Shown piece by piece: positions 32,986 through 44,699 of a stretch of 64,000 nucleotides of DNA. The stretch spans positions 124,529,847-124,593,846 of the forward strand of contig JAQJVK010000001.1 in assembly GCA_035578135.1 (NCBI GenBank). Reading direction: 5' to 3'. The notes under the pieces were generated by a model. That model was not told where the DNA came from. It ran no database searches and saw nothing but the letters and a program-made list of their open reading frames with translations. The DNA comes from Flexamia atlantica (taxonomy: Eukaryota > Arthropoda > Insecta > Hemiptera > Cicadellidae). Within the stretch, counting starts at the first letter, position 1. The number at the start of each line of letters is the position of its first letter. The position numbers and the translations under genes were made by a program.

Positions 32986-34674
32986 TCAGGAAATATAGTC
33001 AGATAAGTACGTTGGAGGTTTTCTTAATCTTTTCGGTCTTTCTTGTGAATAGTTTGGCCTTTCTTGAAGAAGGCCAGCCCTTTCTTGAGGATAGTTTGCC
33101 GTTTCTTGAGAAGGGTTCAGCCTTTCTTGAGGACGCTGTTCTTCGATATTACATTCAGGAGTGGGGTCCAAGGGGGAGAGGTTTGTTAGACAATCGTTTG
33201 GTGTCACATCTGTTGACAGACAACGGTCAGCATCACTTGGAGGACAAGGTACTTGAATGCAAGGACAGTCTTCTTTTGATTTGTCTATTAGACTTGTGTC
33301 CCCCCTATGAGATAAGTGTTTGAGGGAGACAGTCGAATTTCTCCCATCCCTGTGCTTCACCAAAGCATAATGACGGTTAGCATCAATGAGTTCGACTTCT
33401 TCTACTAAAGGTTCAAATTTTGACGACCGCACATTTCTTTTTAGGAATACTGGTCCCGGCTTTATAAGCCAATCAGGTAGAGAAGTGCCATTGAGAGACC
33501 GCCGAGGATGAGTAAAAAACCTGTCATGTGGTGTACTATTAGTTGAGGTGCATAAAAGGGATCTTATGGAGTGCAACGCATCATTTAGCACAACCTCCCA
33601 CTGTTCAACCTTGTATGACCTGGTCTTTAGGGCTAGCAAAATTGATTTCCACAATGTTCCGTTGAGTCTTTCCACTTGTCCATTCCCAGCAGGGTTATAT
33701 GGTGTTGTTTGACTTGTGGCTATTCCTCTATCGTGAAGGTAGTCCCTGAGCTCCTTTGAAAGGAAAGAAGTGCCTCTATCTGAATGAATATAGTTAGGCA
33801 TTCCAAATATTGAAAAAAGGTTTTCTAAACAACGAATTACTGTGCTTGAGGACATATCACTGCAGGGGTAAGCAAAAGGAAAACGTGAGAATTCATCAAT
33901 TATAGTTAGTAGGTACCGATTTCGTGAACAAGATGGCAAAGGTCCTTTAAAATCCACATTCAGTCTTTCAAAAGGTTTTGTAGCCTTGATTAGATGAGCA
34001 TTTTCACTTTTATAGAAACGTGGTTTAATCTCTGCACATATTGGGCATTTGTTTGTCATTGTTTTGACATCATTAACTGAGTAAGGAAGATTCTTACTTT
34101 TTATCCAATGGTACATCCTAGTGATACCAGGGTGACATAGCGATTGATGAAGTGCAAAAAGCTTATCATCACAGTTTATGTTAGTGACAGCCCCACACAC
34201 GCGTGAAAATGCATCCGCGGTAATATTTTCCTTGCCCGGTCTGTACTGTATGTCAAAAGAAAAAGGTGACAACTCTAGACGCCACCGAGTGATTTTCTCG
34301 TTCTTTATTTTACTGGTATGGCGACTGTTGAATACGAACGACAAAGCTTGTTGATCGGTAATTAGGAGAAAGTGCCGCCCAATAAGATAATGTCGCCATT
34401 TCTTAACAGATTCGACTATAGCTAGTGCTTCTTTTTCAATCGAGGAATGGCGTTTTTCACAATCAGACAATGTTTTTGAGAAGAAAGCGACAGGTCTACC
34501 CTTTTGACTTAATGTCGCAGCGATAGCAAAATCTGAAGCGTCAGTTTCCACAACTAATGTAGAATGATCATCAATCACGGTGAGTATTGATTTTCCTATG
34601 TCCTGTTTAATTTCTTCAAATGCCAAAGCTGACATAGAAGAAGGCAATATAGGAAAAGATTTACAATCGACCAA
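32986..34674 (-). pseudogene. Element C pol: RNase H, integrase, C-terminal tail
   Basis: Open frame of 562 residues. RNase H (about 30-125) carries VVETDASDFAIAATLSQ. The integrase HHCC finger is intact (HQSLCHPGITR, CPICAEIKP), and the core has LNVDFKGPL, IIDEFSRFPFAYP, HSDRGTSF and NPAGNGQVERLNGTLW, so the D, D, E residues are all present. A C-terminal module (KPGPVFLKRNVRSSK) and a tail with repeated PQER/SQER-type motifs end before the polypurine tract. It is detached from RT by a short tandem slippage at 34668-34710, so the polyprotein cannot be made in one piece. Confidence 0.93.
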
Positions 34675-34689
34675 AGATTTACAATCGAT

Positions 34690-35244
34690 TTACAATCGAA
34701 TTTTGTTTGAGAACTTCGGAACCCACTTTGAGTAGTGAGAAAATATTCCTAATGCACGCTTTAACTCAGATGGATTAGTTGGTAATGGCAAATCTAACAA
34801 AGGTTTCAGACGTTCTGGGTCGGCTTGCATAGACTGGTAGCTAATTCGATATCCTAAAATTGATATTGTATCCTGAGAAAATTTGCTTTTCTCTTTGTTA
34901 AGAGTGATATTATATTTCTTTGCTATGTTTAAGAACTTATTCAGCCTTTCATCATGCTCTGACTGAGTTTTCCCAGCTATAGTTATATCATCAATGAAAG
35001 CCCACACCCCTTCTAGCTTTTCAATAGAAATAATCCTATCAATTGTGCGCTGAAAAGCAGACACACCATTTGTCACACCGAATGGAACCCTACAGAACTG
35101 GTAAAGTTTTCCTGCTGCTTCAAACGCAGTGAAGCACTTTTCATGTTCCGATATTGGTATTTGGTGGTAGGCATCCTTTAAATCTATAGTACTGAATACT
35201 TTATTTTCTGCTATCTTACTAGCTATGTTTTCAATATTAGGCAA
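34690..35244 (-). pseudogene. Element C pol: reverse transcriptase
   Basis: 184 open residues: VFSTIDLKDAYHQIPI, FCRVPFGVTNGVSAFQR, catalytic box AFIDDITIAG (intact two Asp), ILGYRISYQ, and the connection domain (LKRALGIFSHYSKWVPKFSN). The upstream join to gag-protease is broken by a short insertion near 35243-35256, and the downstream join by a 12-bp tandem repeat. Confidence 0.93.
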
Positions 35245-35256
35245 CGGTCAGCATCA

Positions 35257-36719
35257 CAGGCATCAAGTAAAGTGAACTTATTTATAGTTTGACTGTAATC
35301 TATTACTAATCGCTTCTTATGAGATGAGTTTTTGGTAACAAGTACTTGTGCACGCCAGGGAGATGAACTTTCTTCAATTATACCACTCCGAAGGAGTTTT
35401 TGTACTTCGGAGTTGATGAAAATTTCATCATCATTCGAATATCTGCGAGACTTAGTTGCTATGGGCTTGCAATCAGGAGATAAATTTTGGAAAAGGCGAG
35501 GTGGTTCTACAGAAGCACAAGCAACATTACAAATAGATAGAGGTAATTTATTTCCCCCAAAATCAACGTTTACTGAAGAATGCAATTTCATTATATCATG
35601 ACCAACTAAGATGTCAGTGCAAAGATCATCAATTACAAAGAGTTTCACTCCCTCATAATTATGTCCAGAGAATTCTAATTTAGCAGAAACATACCCTATG
35701 ATAGGTGACTTTAAAACAGTAGAAGCCATAGACACCTGTTTTCGATCGGGAACTATAGAAAAATTATTTTCTATTACAATGGCTCTGTTTATAAAACTAT
35801 CAGTACTCCCAGTATCCACCAAAACGTTAACAGGTGTTTCATTTACTTTACCTTGTACAACTGCTTTTGATAGTCCACTTGAAGCAGATGCGCATGAAAG
35901 TGTGGACATTACCAAAGAAGAGGCATTAAAGATCTTACCTTGAAATTTCTTCAATTTGCATACCTTTAAGAAATGTCCCTTTTTATTGCAACCAGAACAA
36001 GTAGCATCCTTGGCTGGACAGTCATTTCGAGTAAAGTGACGTCGGCCTCCACAGTAGAAACACTTTTGTTTGGAGTTTTTCGGTACAGCAGCTGAAGTAG
36101 GAGACTCCTCAGGATCTGTACTGTCACCTACTTGATCAGGTAGAGTCGATGAGGTGTTGCAGTATACTTCAGTTAGGCCTAGATGAGAAGATCCATATGC
36201 TTCGCAGCTTTTTTGTGCAGATTCGAGTGAACGTGAAATGTCCTCTGCTTCTTTTAATGTCAATGATGATTTTTCCAATAGCCTCTGTCGAATATGGGAG
36301 TTCATAATTCCACTAATGAAAGCATCACGAACAGATTCGTCTCGATAAGTATTTCCGTCTACTGTTTTAAAATTGCAATCCTTGCTAAGAAGTCTCAGTT
36401 CTTGAAGGTATTGGTCTATACTTTCATCCTTTCTTTGTTTTCGATTTGCCAATAAGTGTCTTGCATATATTTCATTTTTTTGTGGGTTATAAATATTTTG
36501 GAGAATTTCCATTGCTGATTCATATGTGGAAGATTCCGAAATGTATTCATATACATTATATGATAGAAAATTAATTAACACATTTAGTTTCTTTTCATTG
36601 GCCACTTCAGCATCAGACATAAAATTGTCAAGAGTCTTTACCCAATATTTAAAAGCTCTGCTTGCAGATGGGTTCTCAGGACTGATGTCAAACTTCTCAG
36701 GTTTTAAAAGCTTTTCCAT
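35257..36719 (-). pseudogene. Element C gag and protease, start of RT
   Basis: ATG at 36719, about 30 nt after the primer site. Gag capsid-like part (residues 1-205), two zinc knuckles (C220-C234, with irregular spacing CX2CX4HX5C; C241-C254, CSGCNKKGHFLKVC), protease active site LVDTGS (302-304) and DILVGHDI, then the RT N-terminal block (LVIDYSQTINKFTLLDA, about 470-486). Gag and Pol appear in one frame, with no shift between them. The remaining downstream codons to 35223 are out of frame. Confidence 0.93.
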
Positions 36720-36749
36720 TATTTATATTATTTGCTTAAAAAAAAAACA

Positions 36750-36811
36750 TTAGTTCATTAAATTTGTAATAAATAAAACCTTTTTAAGAATATAAGGCTT
36801 TAATGAACTAA
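36750..36811 (-). promoter_or_regulatory. Candidate self-primer and primer-binding site of element C
   Basis: TTAGTTCATTAAA (plus strand, 36750-36762), 2 nt beyond the LTR, is the exact complement of TTTAATGAACTAA within the LTR (36799-36811). In element sense the LTR stretch TTAGTTCATTAAA lies 47 nt from the LTR end, next to an Inr-like TCATT. No TGG-type tRNA site follows the LTR. Confidence 0.65.
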
Positions 36812-36906
36812 AATTGTTACATAGTTGGATAAGTAAATAAATATCAGTAATCAACAAGAAGTAAACATAAATAACAGCTGATAATTAAAAACAGCAATTC
36901 ATAACA
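36765..36906 (-). repeat. 5' LTR of element C
   Basis: 142 bp, differs from the other LTR by one base (GGATAAG versus GAATAAG). TGGTG duplication follows at 36907. Confidence 0.95.
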
Positions 36907-36979
36907 TGGTGAAATAGATTTGTAATCGTTATTCTTTAAGTAAATTAAAATTTGTTCCTTTTTTGTCTGATAAACTTAT

Positions 36980-37233
36980 TCTATACGCCTCCCATCCGGT
37001 TTTTTTAGCGAATTTCCTCTATTGGGAAGAAGCTATTACATGACTGACACAAGAGATTTGTACTTGAATCAATTGATCATCTGTTAATATTTATTTCCCC
37101 TCCTTGAAAATCCAAATTCGTCTGGGTTTATCTGTCACCCAAGCTTCTTCTTGTACCTCTATTTTTACTAAAATAAATGAGGTTCATTAGAATCTTCCTT
37201 TATTAGGGTCTTCTAACCCCTTCAGGCCACTAG
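36980..37233 (+). mobile_element. Helitron-like 3' terminus with R3 fragment
   Basis: Starts with an R3-like GCGAATTTCCTCTATTGGGA and ends GGGTCTTCTAACCC, spacer, CTAG (37230-37233), then T. It resembles the end at 5309-5338 (both have AACCCCTTC/AGCCCCTTC and CTAGT). Confidence 0.5.
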
Positions 37234-37755
37234 TAAGAATAGTTTTTCTATGTTTCAAGACTATTTATGATCACATTGCCTTACTGCTCCATTTAAGATC
37301 ACATTGCCTTACTGCTCCAAGCCATGTGATTAAAGAGTAGTTGTAATTCAGCTTTAAACTCCTAATTTTAAACAAATTTTTTTTTTACTTGGCCCTTTCA
37401 CTTTGTCACATGCTCTTTCAACAGTACTTACTGTGGGTTTCAACGACATTTGAAAACGGCGTTAGGCTAGAGTTTGGGGATTTGCAAGATGTGCAATCAC
37501 ATACATGATAAAGATTTTAAATAGTAATTAAATTTACTAATTACTATTTTACGACTAAACTATACACCATAACAACTGACTGAAGGTCAGTGGCAAATGG
37601 AAGATATAAATGTGTTAATAATATCATTAAGGACGAATCAAAACATTTCATGCGGTGGTTGTTTACATTTTATTTAGTGATATGAATGATGCCGAGAAAT
37701 AAAAATGTAATTCTCTGCAAAGACAATTAAATCCTTAAATTCTCAAAATCAATGA
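37234..37755. other. No gene seen
   Basis: AT-rich intron sequence. A short direct repeat ATCACATTGCCTTACTGCTC occurs twice near 37270-37320. Confidence 0.45.
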
Positions 37756-37759
37756 ATTC

Positions 37760-37990
37760 TTCGAATTTCGCATACAGTGCTGAATTCATACAGTGTATAA
37801 ACTTTTTTTTTGATAACCAAAACTCCTGTCAATAAGTCCATTGCGAGTTGAACCTCTGTTATTGACAGACGAAAGCCGCCAAAATATTAATTATTTCACA
37901 TGCTACAGTGTTTTCAAGGAAAAAATGGCTATCATTAAGACCAAAAACTTGAAAAGAATTTATGTTTAGAGGAAAAGAAAAAGTTTTGGC
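37760..37990 (-). repeat. Repeat R4, inverted copy
   Basis: Reverse complement of 7090-7330 (AACCTCTGTTATTGACAG, TTTAGAGGAAAAGAAAAAGT). Confidence 0.7.
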
Positions 37991-38019
37991 CTGCTGAAAA
38001 AAGATTGTACCCCCATTGC

Positions 38020-38230
38020 AGCAGACCTGCATTTTCAGCGAATTTCAAATTTAAAAGAGCATATTCAATCCAACATAGCGATATTTGAAATGTTTTTGTA
38101 AGCTCCACAAGAATAACACGAAGAAAGAGTATGCAGGTTTGCTCCAGCAGGTATGTTAAAACTGGGTGGTTTTAATTCAATATTTAATAAATCTCAACTA
38201 GAAGAAGCCACATACCAAGTTTCATCGAGA
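38020..38230 (-). repeat. Repeat R2, inverted copy
   Basis: Reverse-complement match to 47860-48075 (AGTATGCAGGTTTGCT, AAAACTGGGTGGTTTTAATT, CAACTAGAAGAAGCCA). Confidence 0.65.
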
Positions 38231-38244
38231 TATGTCGAGGTTAG

Positions 38245-38360
38245 GAAATCCAATCCCGGGATCCCGCATCCCGGGATCTCGGAATCCCACGTGATTTTAG
38301 GGCTTATTCAATCCCGGGATTTTTCGGCTAAATCCCGGAATTTTCGGGATTGTAAAGTTA
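38245..38360. repeat. Cluster of CCCGGGAT palindromes
   Basis: AATCCCGGGATCCCGCATCC and several AATCCCGGRATT words within 110 bp, inverted relative to each other. Possibly one end of a DNA transposon; family unknown. Confidence 0.5.
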
Positions 38361-38644
38361 CGTGTAAAATCGATATTTACTAGAATCTTATCACAATGTT
38401 ATAACCAAGAAAAACCAGTTACATGTTGTTTTTGATCAAATAATCATGGTTTGATGAGTTATTAGTCGTCTTGTAGTAAGTATAAAAGTAGTTTCCAGTT
38501 AATATTTTCAAACATCTAAAAACAAATACATAAAGATTTTAACTTGTTTCTGATACAGTGTATTGCAATTACAATTAAGTTTCATTAAGGTGCTCTAATG
38601 ATCATTTTTATCGTACTTCTAGTTTTTCTAAGCGTATAGGCCCT

Positions 38645-40760
38645 GTATATTGCTACTATGTGGTAGAACCTGTGAACTTCATCCTATTCACATTTATTTG
38701 TTTTTAACAAAACCGATGATCAAGATTTTAAATAGTTCTAGAGATATAACACAGAATGCAGGGCTAGCAAGTCCATTAACATATTTATCCAAATTATAAT
38801 TTTGATTTCTTATAATGAATATTGATTTTTTTTTAAGACAACAGAAAATAAATAAGAGTGTTTACCCTATTGAAACTAAGACCAACAGTCCGTTATCATC
38901 TTAATTTACTGTATTTCTTTTCTGAAAATTTTAATGAAATTGTAAAAGGAACGTAAGTATCTCGGGAGGTGCCTTGGATATTTTCTAACAAACTATTGAC
39001 AATAAATACACATTCATGCATGTTTCAACGTTTAGACGATGGAGTTTTCAATTATCATTATTATAATTAAATATTAACCTAAAAAATTCTAGTTTTAAAT
39101 CGCATTATAAATTTTAAAACCTGTATTTTGTTAGTGTAGTTGGATTACGAACGACATTAAAGTGTTAGCCTGCCTGTTTTACTCGATTTCAAAATGTCCA
39201 ATAACAATATGTATATTCAGTGAAGAAAGTTACGTTATTTGCTTAGGTAGAAATTTGCCAAACATTTATTTAAAATGATGCGAAACAAAAAATGGGTCAA
39301 TTTGAAAATGTAATTCCTTGGCCACTATGACCAATGAATAATTTGTTATTACGGCGAGTTGCTAGTTTATAAATGCGGTTTTCAGTAAAACAGTGGTTTG
39401 TCCATCCTCTTACCATTTTTTTGTTAAGACCAATAAAAATGAATGCAAATAAAAGGTATCAGGAAACTGACACATACTTTCTCCCTTCAAGTCATTTAAA
39501 ACCAGAAAACATATTAGTGAAATAAAACAAATTAACAATTAATTATCACACAAATATATACCAAATGTTATCAAAATCGGTTAGTAAATAACGGATATAT
39601 CGATTTTTAAATATTTGCCATAAGAATAACATTGGACAACGTACTGCGTTTACCACCGAACTAAAATATCAGTTATCTCCGCAACCAGTTGACGTAAACT
39701 ACTGATTCAAAATTCTAGATTATTTAGTTTTTCAAGTCAAATTTAATGGTTGCAAGTATATTTTCTTTAGAGGTCACAAATTTTGTGAAATTTGAAAAAT
39801 ATTAATTTTTAACACTTAAACCCCCATAACATCTGAACCTGAATTTTTACAGACATGCGGGTGGTGTCATTTTGTTTGTTATCTTAAGCACTAAAAACCA
39901 TGAAATTTTTATCAAAATCGTTAGAGCCGTTTTTGAAAAATTTGGATTTTTGTAATTTTTATGGGTTTTATGGGGTAAATACCCTTCAAAATCAAAAATT
40001 CAAAAAAATGAAAACTACGCCTGGAGATACCACGGCTTTATACCTACATGCCAAATTTCATGAAAATCGGACCACTGGTGTCGCCTCTAGCTTTGTTTAC
40101 ATCCACACACACATACATCCACACACACAGACAGACAGACACCACGCCAAAAACCACTTTTTTGGATTCAGGGAGCACTAAAACAAATATATCCACTAAC
40201 AACTCAAATTCGAAAAGTTTTACGAAAACAATACTTTCTCCATATACTATGTATAGGGGAGAGAAGGTAAAAACTGATGCGTAGATGTTGTGTAGAATTA
40301 ACATAAAGATTCAATATACTTTTCAAAAGAAAACTCTCAAACAGAGACGCATGAAGACGCGCCAACCAATGAAGATCCATGTAAACTAACCCCAATTAAT
40401 GCAAAATAAATGTTGTTGCACTGTCGCAATTTCAAAGAATAGAACGTATACATTGACACTTTTGAAGCAGATGAAATAAATGGACTTCTCGAATTCCGTG
40501 AGGAATTTCTTATCCATATTGAGGATTCAAGTCTAATGAGTTATTTTTAAAAGTTCGCCCCGATGAAAAGTTCAATTTATGGCAATTTTATAAAAGTGAT
40601 ATGACACAAAGGATTGGTCTAGAAAATTAAAGAAAATCTCAAAAATTCATACACTCACTCATTGACAGTTATTTCACGCCAATACTCCATTCATACTCAA
40701 CATGAAACTAACGCATATTTTACCAATTTTTTAAAGTCATGAAGTGACGTGGGCTGATAG
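38645..40760 (+). mobile_element. Helitron copy 4, 5'-truncated, with insertion
   Basis: Matches the copy at 9938-11432 in opposite orientation over its length (TAGAACCTGTGAAC, ACAAACCACTG region, ACTTTTGAAGCAGATGAAAT). The 3' end keeps a GTCATGAAGTGAC hairpin but CTAG is changed to ATAG (40757-40760). 39480-40290 is an insertion containing R2-like words (ACATTGGACAACGTACTG) and a CACACA/CAGACAGACAGA tract. Confidence 0.7.
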
Positions 40761-42261
40761 TATATATATTTACAACAAGTACCGTAATTAGCTGCATTTT
40801 GAAAGCAGTAGAAGCAATTTAGTTATTACGCACTGTATGACGCGGAGTCTTGAAATGACTGCGATCGGGAGGCGGCTACACTGTACGACACGACGCGGTG
40901 AAATGCCTACAATCGGGAGGCGGCTACCCGCTCAACAACTCTTGGCTCTGACTGTACTGGAAGTTGTGATGTCTGGTAGTTCTGACGCTCTCATTATTTT
41001 GTCATTTAATACCCCTGCAAGTAATGAAATCTGGGAATTAAAATATCTGGAAGTTATGATGTGATTATTATTTAAATTTATACTAAAGTATCCTGGTAGA
41101 AATGATATCTGGAAGTAGTGAGTTTGTTAATATTTCAAAATTTTTATCGTCCTGGTAGTTGTGAAATCTGGTAGTTATGAACCCCACCCCTTCTGTCCTC
41201 ACCAATTTAATCCAGGTAGCTGAAACTGGGTAGCTAAAAGCATAGTGATGTGAGTTTCTTAGCTATATGAAGAACTATGTGTTTGTTGCTCAAAACCGAT
41301 TTTTAAATCTGAAGTTTTTGGTAATCGCTTAAATATAATGTGTGGAAATGCAAAATACAAAACTAAATATCGTTTCATTAGATTATTGAAGATAAGCGTA
41401 TAGTTTTCACGTCAACAACGATCGCTTCCACCAAGCGGTTTGGTCCAGTGGACGGCTTACACTATGACGATCCGCGTTTGATCCCTGTACACGGCTATTA
41501 TTTTTAACAGCAAAATTTAATCCAGATCATGTGACTGGAAATTCCAAACAAATTTGTTCTAATTTTTTTAAATTGAAATGGTTTTTTTCTATAAAAATGG
41601 CTTCAAAAAAGTGAAATATGGTGTTAAAAGTCAGTAAAAGTTTGTATCTGATGGTGTTTTAAACTTAAATTTTAATCCATAAAATTTAATCCAGGTCACG
41701 TGACCGACCTCCTTGCTCGACCTCTTTTTGGTGTTGTTATGAACACTTAATACCTACTTTCTTTTATATCTTTAATTCTCATGGAGATTACAAAAACATG
41801 TCATATCTCGCTACGTTGGATGGAAATATTTTTTGGCAATTTAAATTCGCTGAGTATGCAGGTCTGCTGATATTCTTTTATTAAAATATTCGCTTTATTA
41901 AATTTTTTAATGCATTCTATTTCAGACTTAAGAGAGAAAATGTATTTAAATCACTTAATCACTTTAATAAGACAGGTACCTCATGGAGGACGTTACCCTG
42001 AATATGAGTGAAAGATGAGTGTGATTTCTTATACCCATGTAGAGACTATAAAGAATATTTTGTGCCATGTTTCTTGGCGAAAGAAGAATTCATTAGCTTA
42101 GAAAACTGAATAATGGCCACCATTTTGAATTTTACAATGTCCACTACTTTAGCCTTTTCAAAGAAAACCTTTAAAGGCCTCTCTTAGTATGCAGCTAGAA
42201 TATTGTGCAAAATTTTATAGCTTAAGGCCCTTTTCTCTATCAGAATTGATAAATTACTCAC
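40761..42261. other. Intron 4 sequence without gene
   Basis: Contains a 49-bp duplication (GATCGGGAGGCGGCTAC at about 40862, ATCGGGAGGCGGCTAC at about 40911), repeated TCTGGTAGTTRTGA words, a tRNA-like patch near 41433 and an R2 fragment near 41790-41880. No exon was recognised. Confidence 0.4.
41433..41500 (+). repeat. tRNA-like (SINE head?) sequence
   Basis: GGTTTGGTCCAGTGG resembles a pol III A box and GTTTGATCCC a B box, 40-45 nt apart. The fold of a true tRNA is not evident, so this is at most a decayed tRNA-derived SINE. Confidence 0.35.
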
Positions 42262-42479
42262 CTCCAATTTCTTGAATAAATGCTTTACTGCAAAATGCAC
42301 AAATACTGTATTTCAAATATGTTGCAGATATATGCTCCTGCAGTGTAATTGGAAGCAAACCAGGTTGGAAAAAATTGATTTTTGAGGCGATCAAGGAAAG
42401 TATGCAATGTGTTTGTAAACTGTTTGGTTGGTACAAGATTGCTTTGCTTTTCAGGTTTTGTTTCGTGAGAGGTAGGACT
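42262..42479 (-). CDS. LRR protein gene, exon 4
   Basis: Acceptor ATTTTTTTTCAG precedes 42479; donor GGAG/GTGAGT at 42262. Begins with one base completing codon 204, then encodes residues 205-276: SLQTHCILSLIASKINFFQP, GLLPITLQEHIS and SICAFCSKAF. The SLQ..C...I pattern, a LP..L helix and a CX2C pair resemble the C-terminal module of several LRR proteins. Another frame is also open across much of the exon, but only this one agrees in phase with exons 3 and 5. Confidence 0.8.
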
Positions 42480-42609
42480 CTGAAAAAAAATGAATATTAT
42501 GTTACACTTTTTATAGTGGAGTCCCAGTAATACAAAACAACTGAGACCGGGCCCATTTTGGATTAGCAAATATTTAGGATTTGTAGAATTGTGACTAAAA
42601 TCTAAAAAA

Positions 42610-43475
42610 AATATATTTTTTTAATAATAATAATATTTTTATTTTCCAAAAGTATACAATATTATATACAATTTCATACATTGCTAAGCCAAGGCACATG
42701 AAAACAATAAGTACAAAATAAATTTACACTTTAAAATAAACACAGATATAAAGAAAAAAATAATAAAATAAAATAGCCAGGCTGACATTTTTAATTAATG
42801 ACAAATCAATTTATTAAATTTAAACTTGGAAAATAAATTTCTCTTCCAAGGCATAAGCCTGATTGGAAGACATTCACATTATTATACATTTAATAATGGC
42901 AGTACTTTACAAATATACATAACAAAAAATAATTTCAAACTCAACGGTTTCTCGATATAACCTTTTAAAAACATAAACCCAAAAATTATACAAAAAAACC
43001 CTACTTAAACCACAATTAATTGTTGTAAAAAGCTTTGACTTTGTACTATTAAAAAGACGTTTCATACATACATTTCTTGCATAGAAGTAGGACTAACTAG
43101 CAATATAAAAATATATAAAAAAGATGATTATACATCAATAATAAATCTTACTAGCACAACTAGATTAAAATGTACTTACACTTTTAACCATTCATACAAC
43201 AATATACGAACAATTGAAACAGTTTACGAAACAATTTCTATGAATGTAGCTGGAAAAATGTTTGAAGGAAGACACAGTAGGAAATTCAATTTTATAATTC
43301 AATAAAAAATATAAATATAAATTCAATTATATATATTCAATATGAAATTGTATATATTTCAATATAAATTCAATTTTATATATTAAATATAATGTTTTAT
43401 TTAATAGAATTATTCCTGTCAATTGTACACTTGTGTATGCTTTATGGAAATAAACATTATTCTTATTCTTATTAT
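42610..43475. repeat. Non-LTR 3' ends, head to head
   Basis: 42610-43300 looks like a 3' UTR in minus orientation (its end is the TTAATAATAATAATATTTTT run at 42620). 43400-43475 ends in plus orientation GGAAATAAACATTATTCTTA with a TTCTTA tail like NL1. No coding frame. Confidence 0.5.
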
Positions 43476-43960
43476 TAATTTCCTGTGAATGACAAATTAG
43501 TAAGATTCAATTTTAAGACCATTTGTCACTGCAAAGATATTCGCAATGTTACATCTGTTATTTTTCCACGATCAATAAAGATGTGCGATCCTCTTTTGTA
43601 AGGCTACTTCCCCGAGCTAATGCTCCTAGAACCCCAAACAGTAAAAAGTTGTGTAGACAAAGTTGTTGATACGATTGGTAAATATGCACAATTGGATTTT
43701 AAAGTCTTTACTTCTTTTGTAAAGTTATCCCCACTGTTCCCTACATCAGTATGTTTGGTATAACCCCTCCCCCACCCCTATGGTAGGTAAACAGGTTCGA
43801 CCGCTTTTTGCAAATACTCCCACTGCTCATGCTCAATTGAATTTAAGACCATTCATGTCTCTTGCAAATGTTTACATGTTTTTGACCCTGATTTATGGAA
43901 ATATTCCGTCCCTATATCATTTTAGACTAAGCGTTTTATTAAATTTAATTTTATTAAATA
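43476..43960. other. No gene seen
   Basis: Intron 3 sequence with C-rich tract CCCCTCCCCCACCCC near 43765. Nothing recognised. Confidence 0.4.
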
Positions 43961-44699
43961 CTAGCTGATCAATCCGGTTTCACCCATGGAAAACATTAAA
44001 ACTTTCTTGGATTTAGGTTTTAATGTGGCATACGTTTTGAGACTGCCATGCCAAACTTCATATCCTTCCCTATAGTTCAACGTGGAAACTATGAGTTACC
44101 AGAGGCCGTAACCCTAAGGGAATTTTGTAACACTAGGGGTGTGCGAGTATTTGACCAGTCGAGCATTTTAGGTCGAGCTTTTCAGTATTCGGCTCGGGTC
44201 GACTTTTTTCGAAAAAGCTCGACACTCGAGCCGAGCTTTTGATAAGAAACAGAAAGATAATTATTGCGATCTATTTTTGGACACGTTAAACCAGAAGAGC
44301 GTTTCCCTCCCACAAAAAACAAAACAAAAAATATTCCCAAGTGATAACGAAAGGACATTGACAAGGAACAAGAAATATTATCTCCATTTATACAGAAATT
44401 GGAGCTATATTTAGTTGACCATGGAGAACCGTGAAATCTAGCATTTAAGTCTATTGTTTTTTCATGGCTTATCTCTTAAACGGTATATCGTACAAGTTTC
44501 ATTTTGGTCTCATTTGATTTATAAAAATAAGTAAAAAATATGAGCAATCATTTATAGTCATATGACAAGTAGTTTGTATTTTTTGCATTTTGTAGTAAGG
44601 ATTCCTTATCTCCTATTTAACTCACGCTCTCTTACATACGCAGGCATGCATGCACTGAGTCAGACAGTGCATAATAAAAAAATAGGGACAGGGGCTTAG

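Larger units (their letters stand above)
32828..36906 (-). mobile_element. Ty3/gypsy LTR retrotransposon C, complete, minus strand
   Basis: 142-bp LTRs (32828-32969 and 36765-36906) differ at one position by my reading and are flanked by TGGTG on both sides (32823-32827, 36907-36911). On the minus strand the order is 5' LTR, 13-nt self-complementary primer site, gag, protease, RT, RNase H, integrase, polypurine tract (GGGGGGGAGAA), 3' LTR. Only two lesions disrupt the reading frame. It is the youngest LTR element here and sits in intron 4 of the LRR gene, same strand. Confidence 0.95.

Noticed and set aside
33012..33323. Plus-strand 103-codon ORF with repeated FLE motifs
   Set aside because: Antisense of the PQER-type repeats at the end of element C pol.
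32828..36906. Endogenous retrovirus with envelope
   Set aside because: No third ORF between integrase and the polypurine tract; the frame ends directly before the LTR, so it is a plain Ty3/gypsy retrotransposon.
40044..40304. Two overlapping ORFs with Thr/His-rich translation
   Set aside because: Arise from a CACACA/CAGACAGA tract in an inserted repeat.
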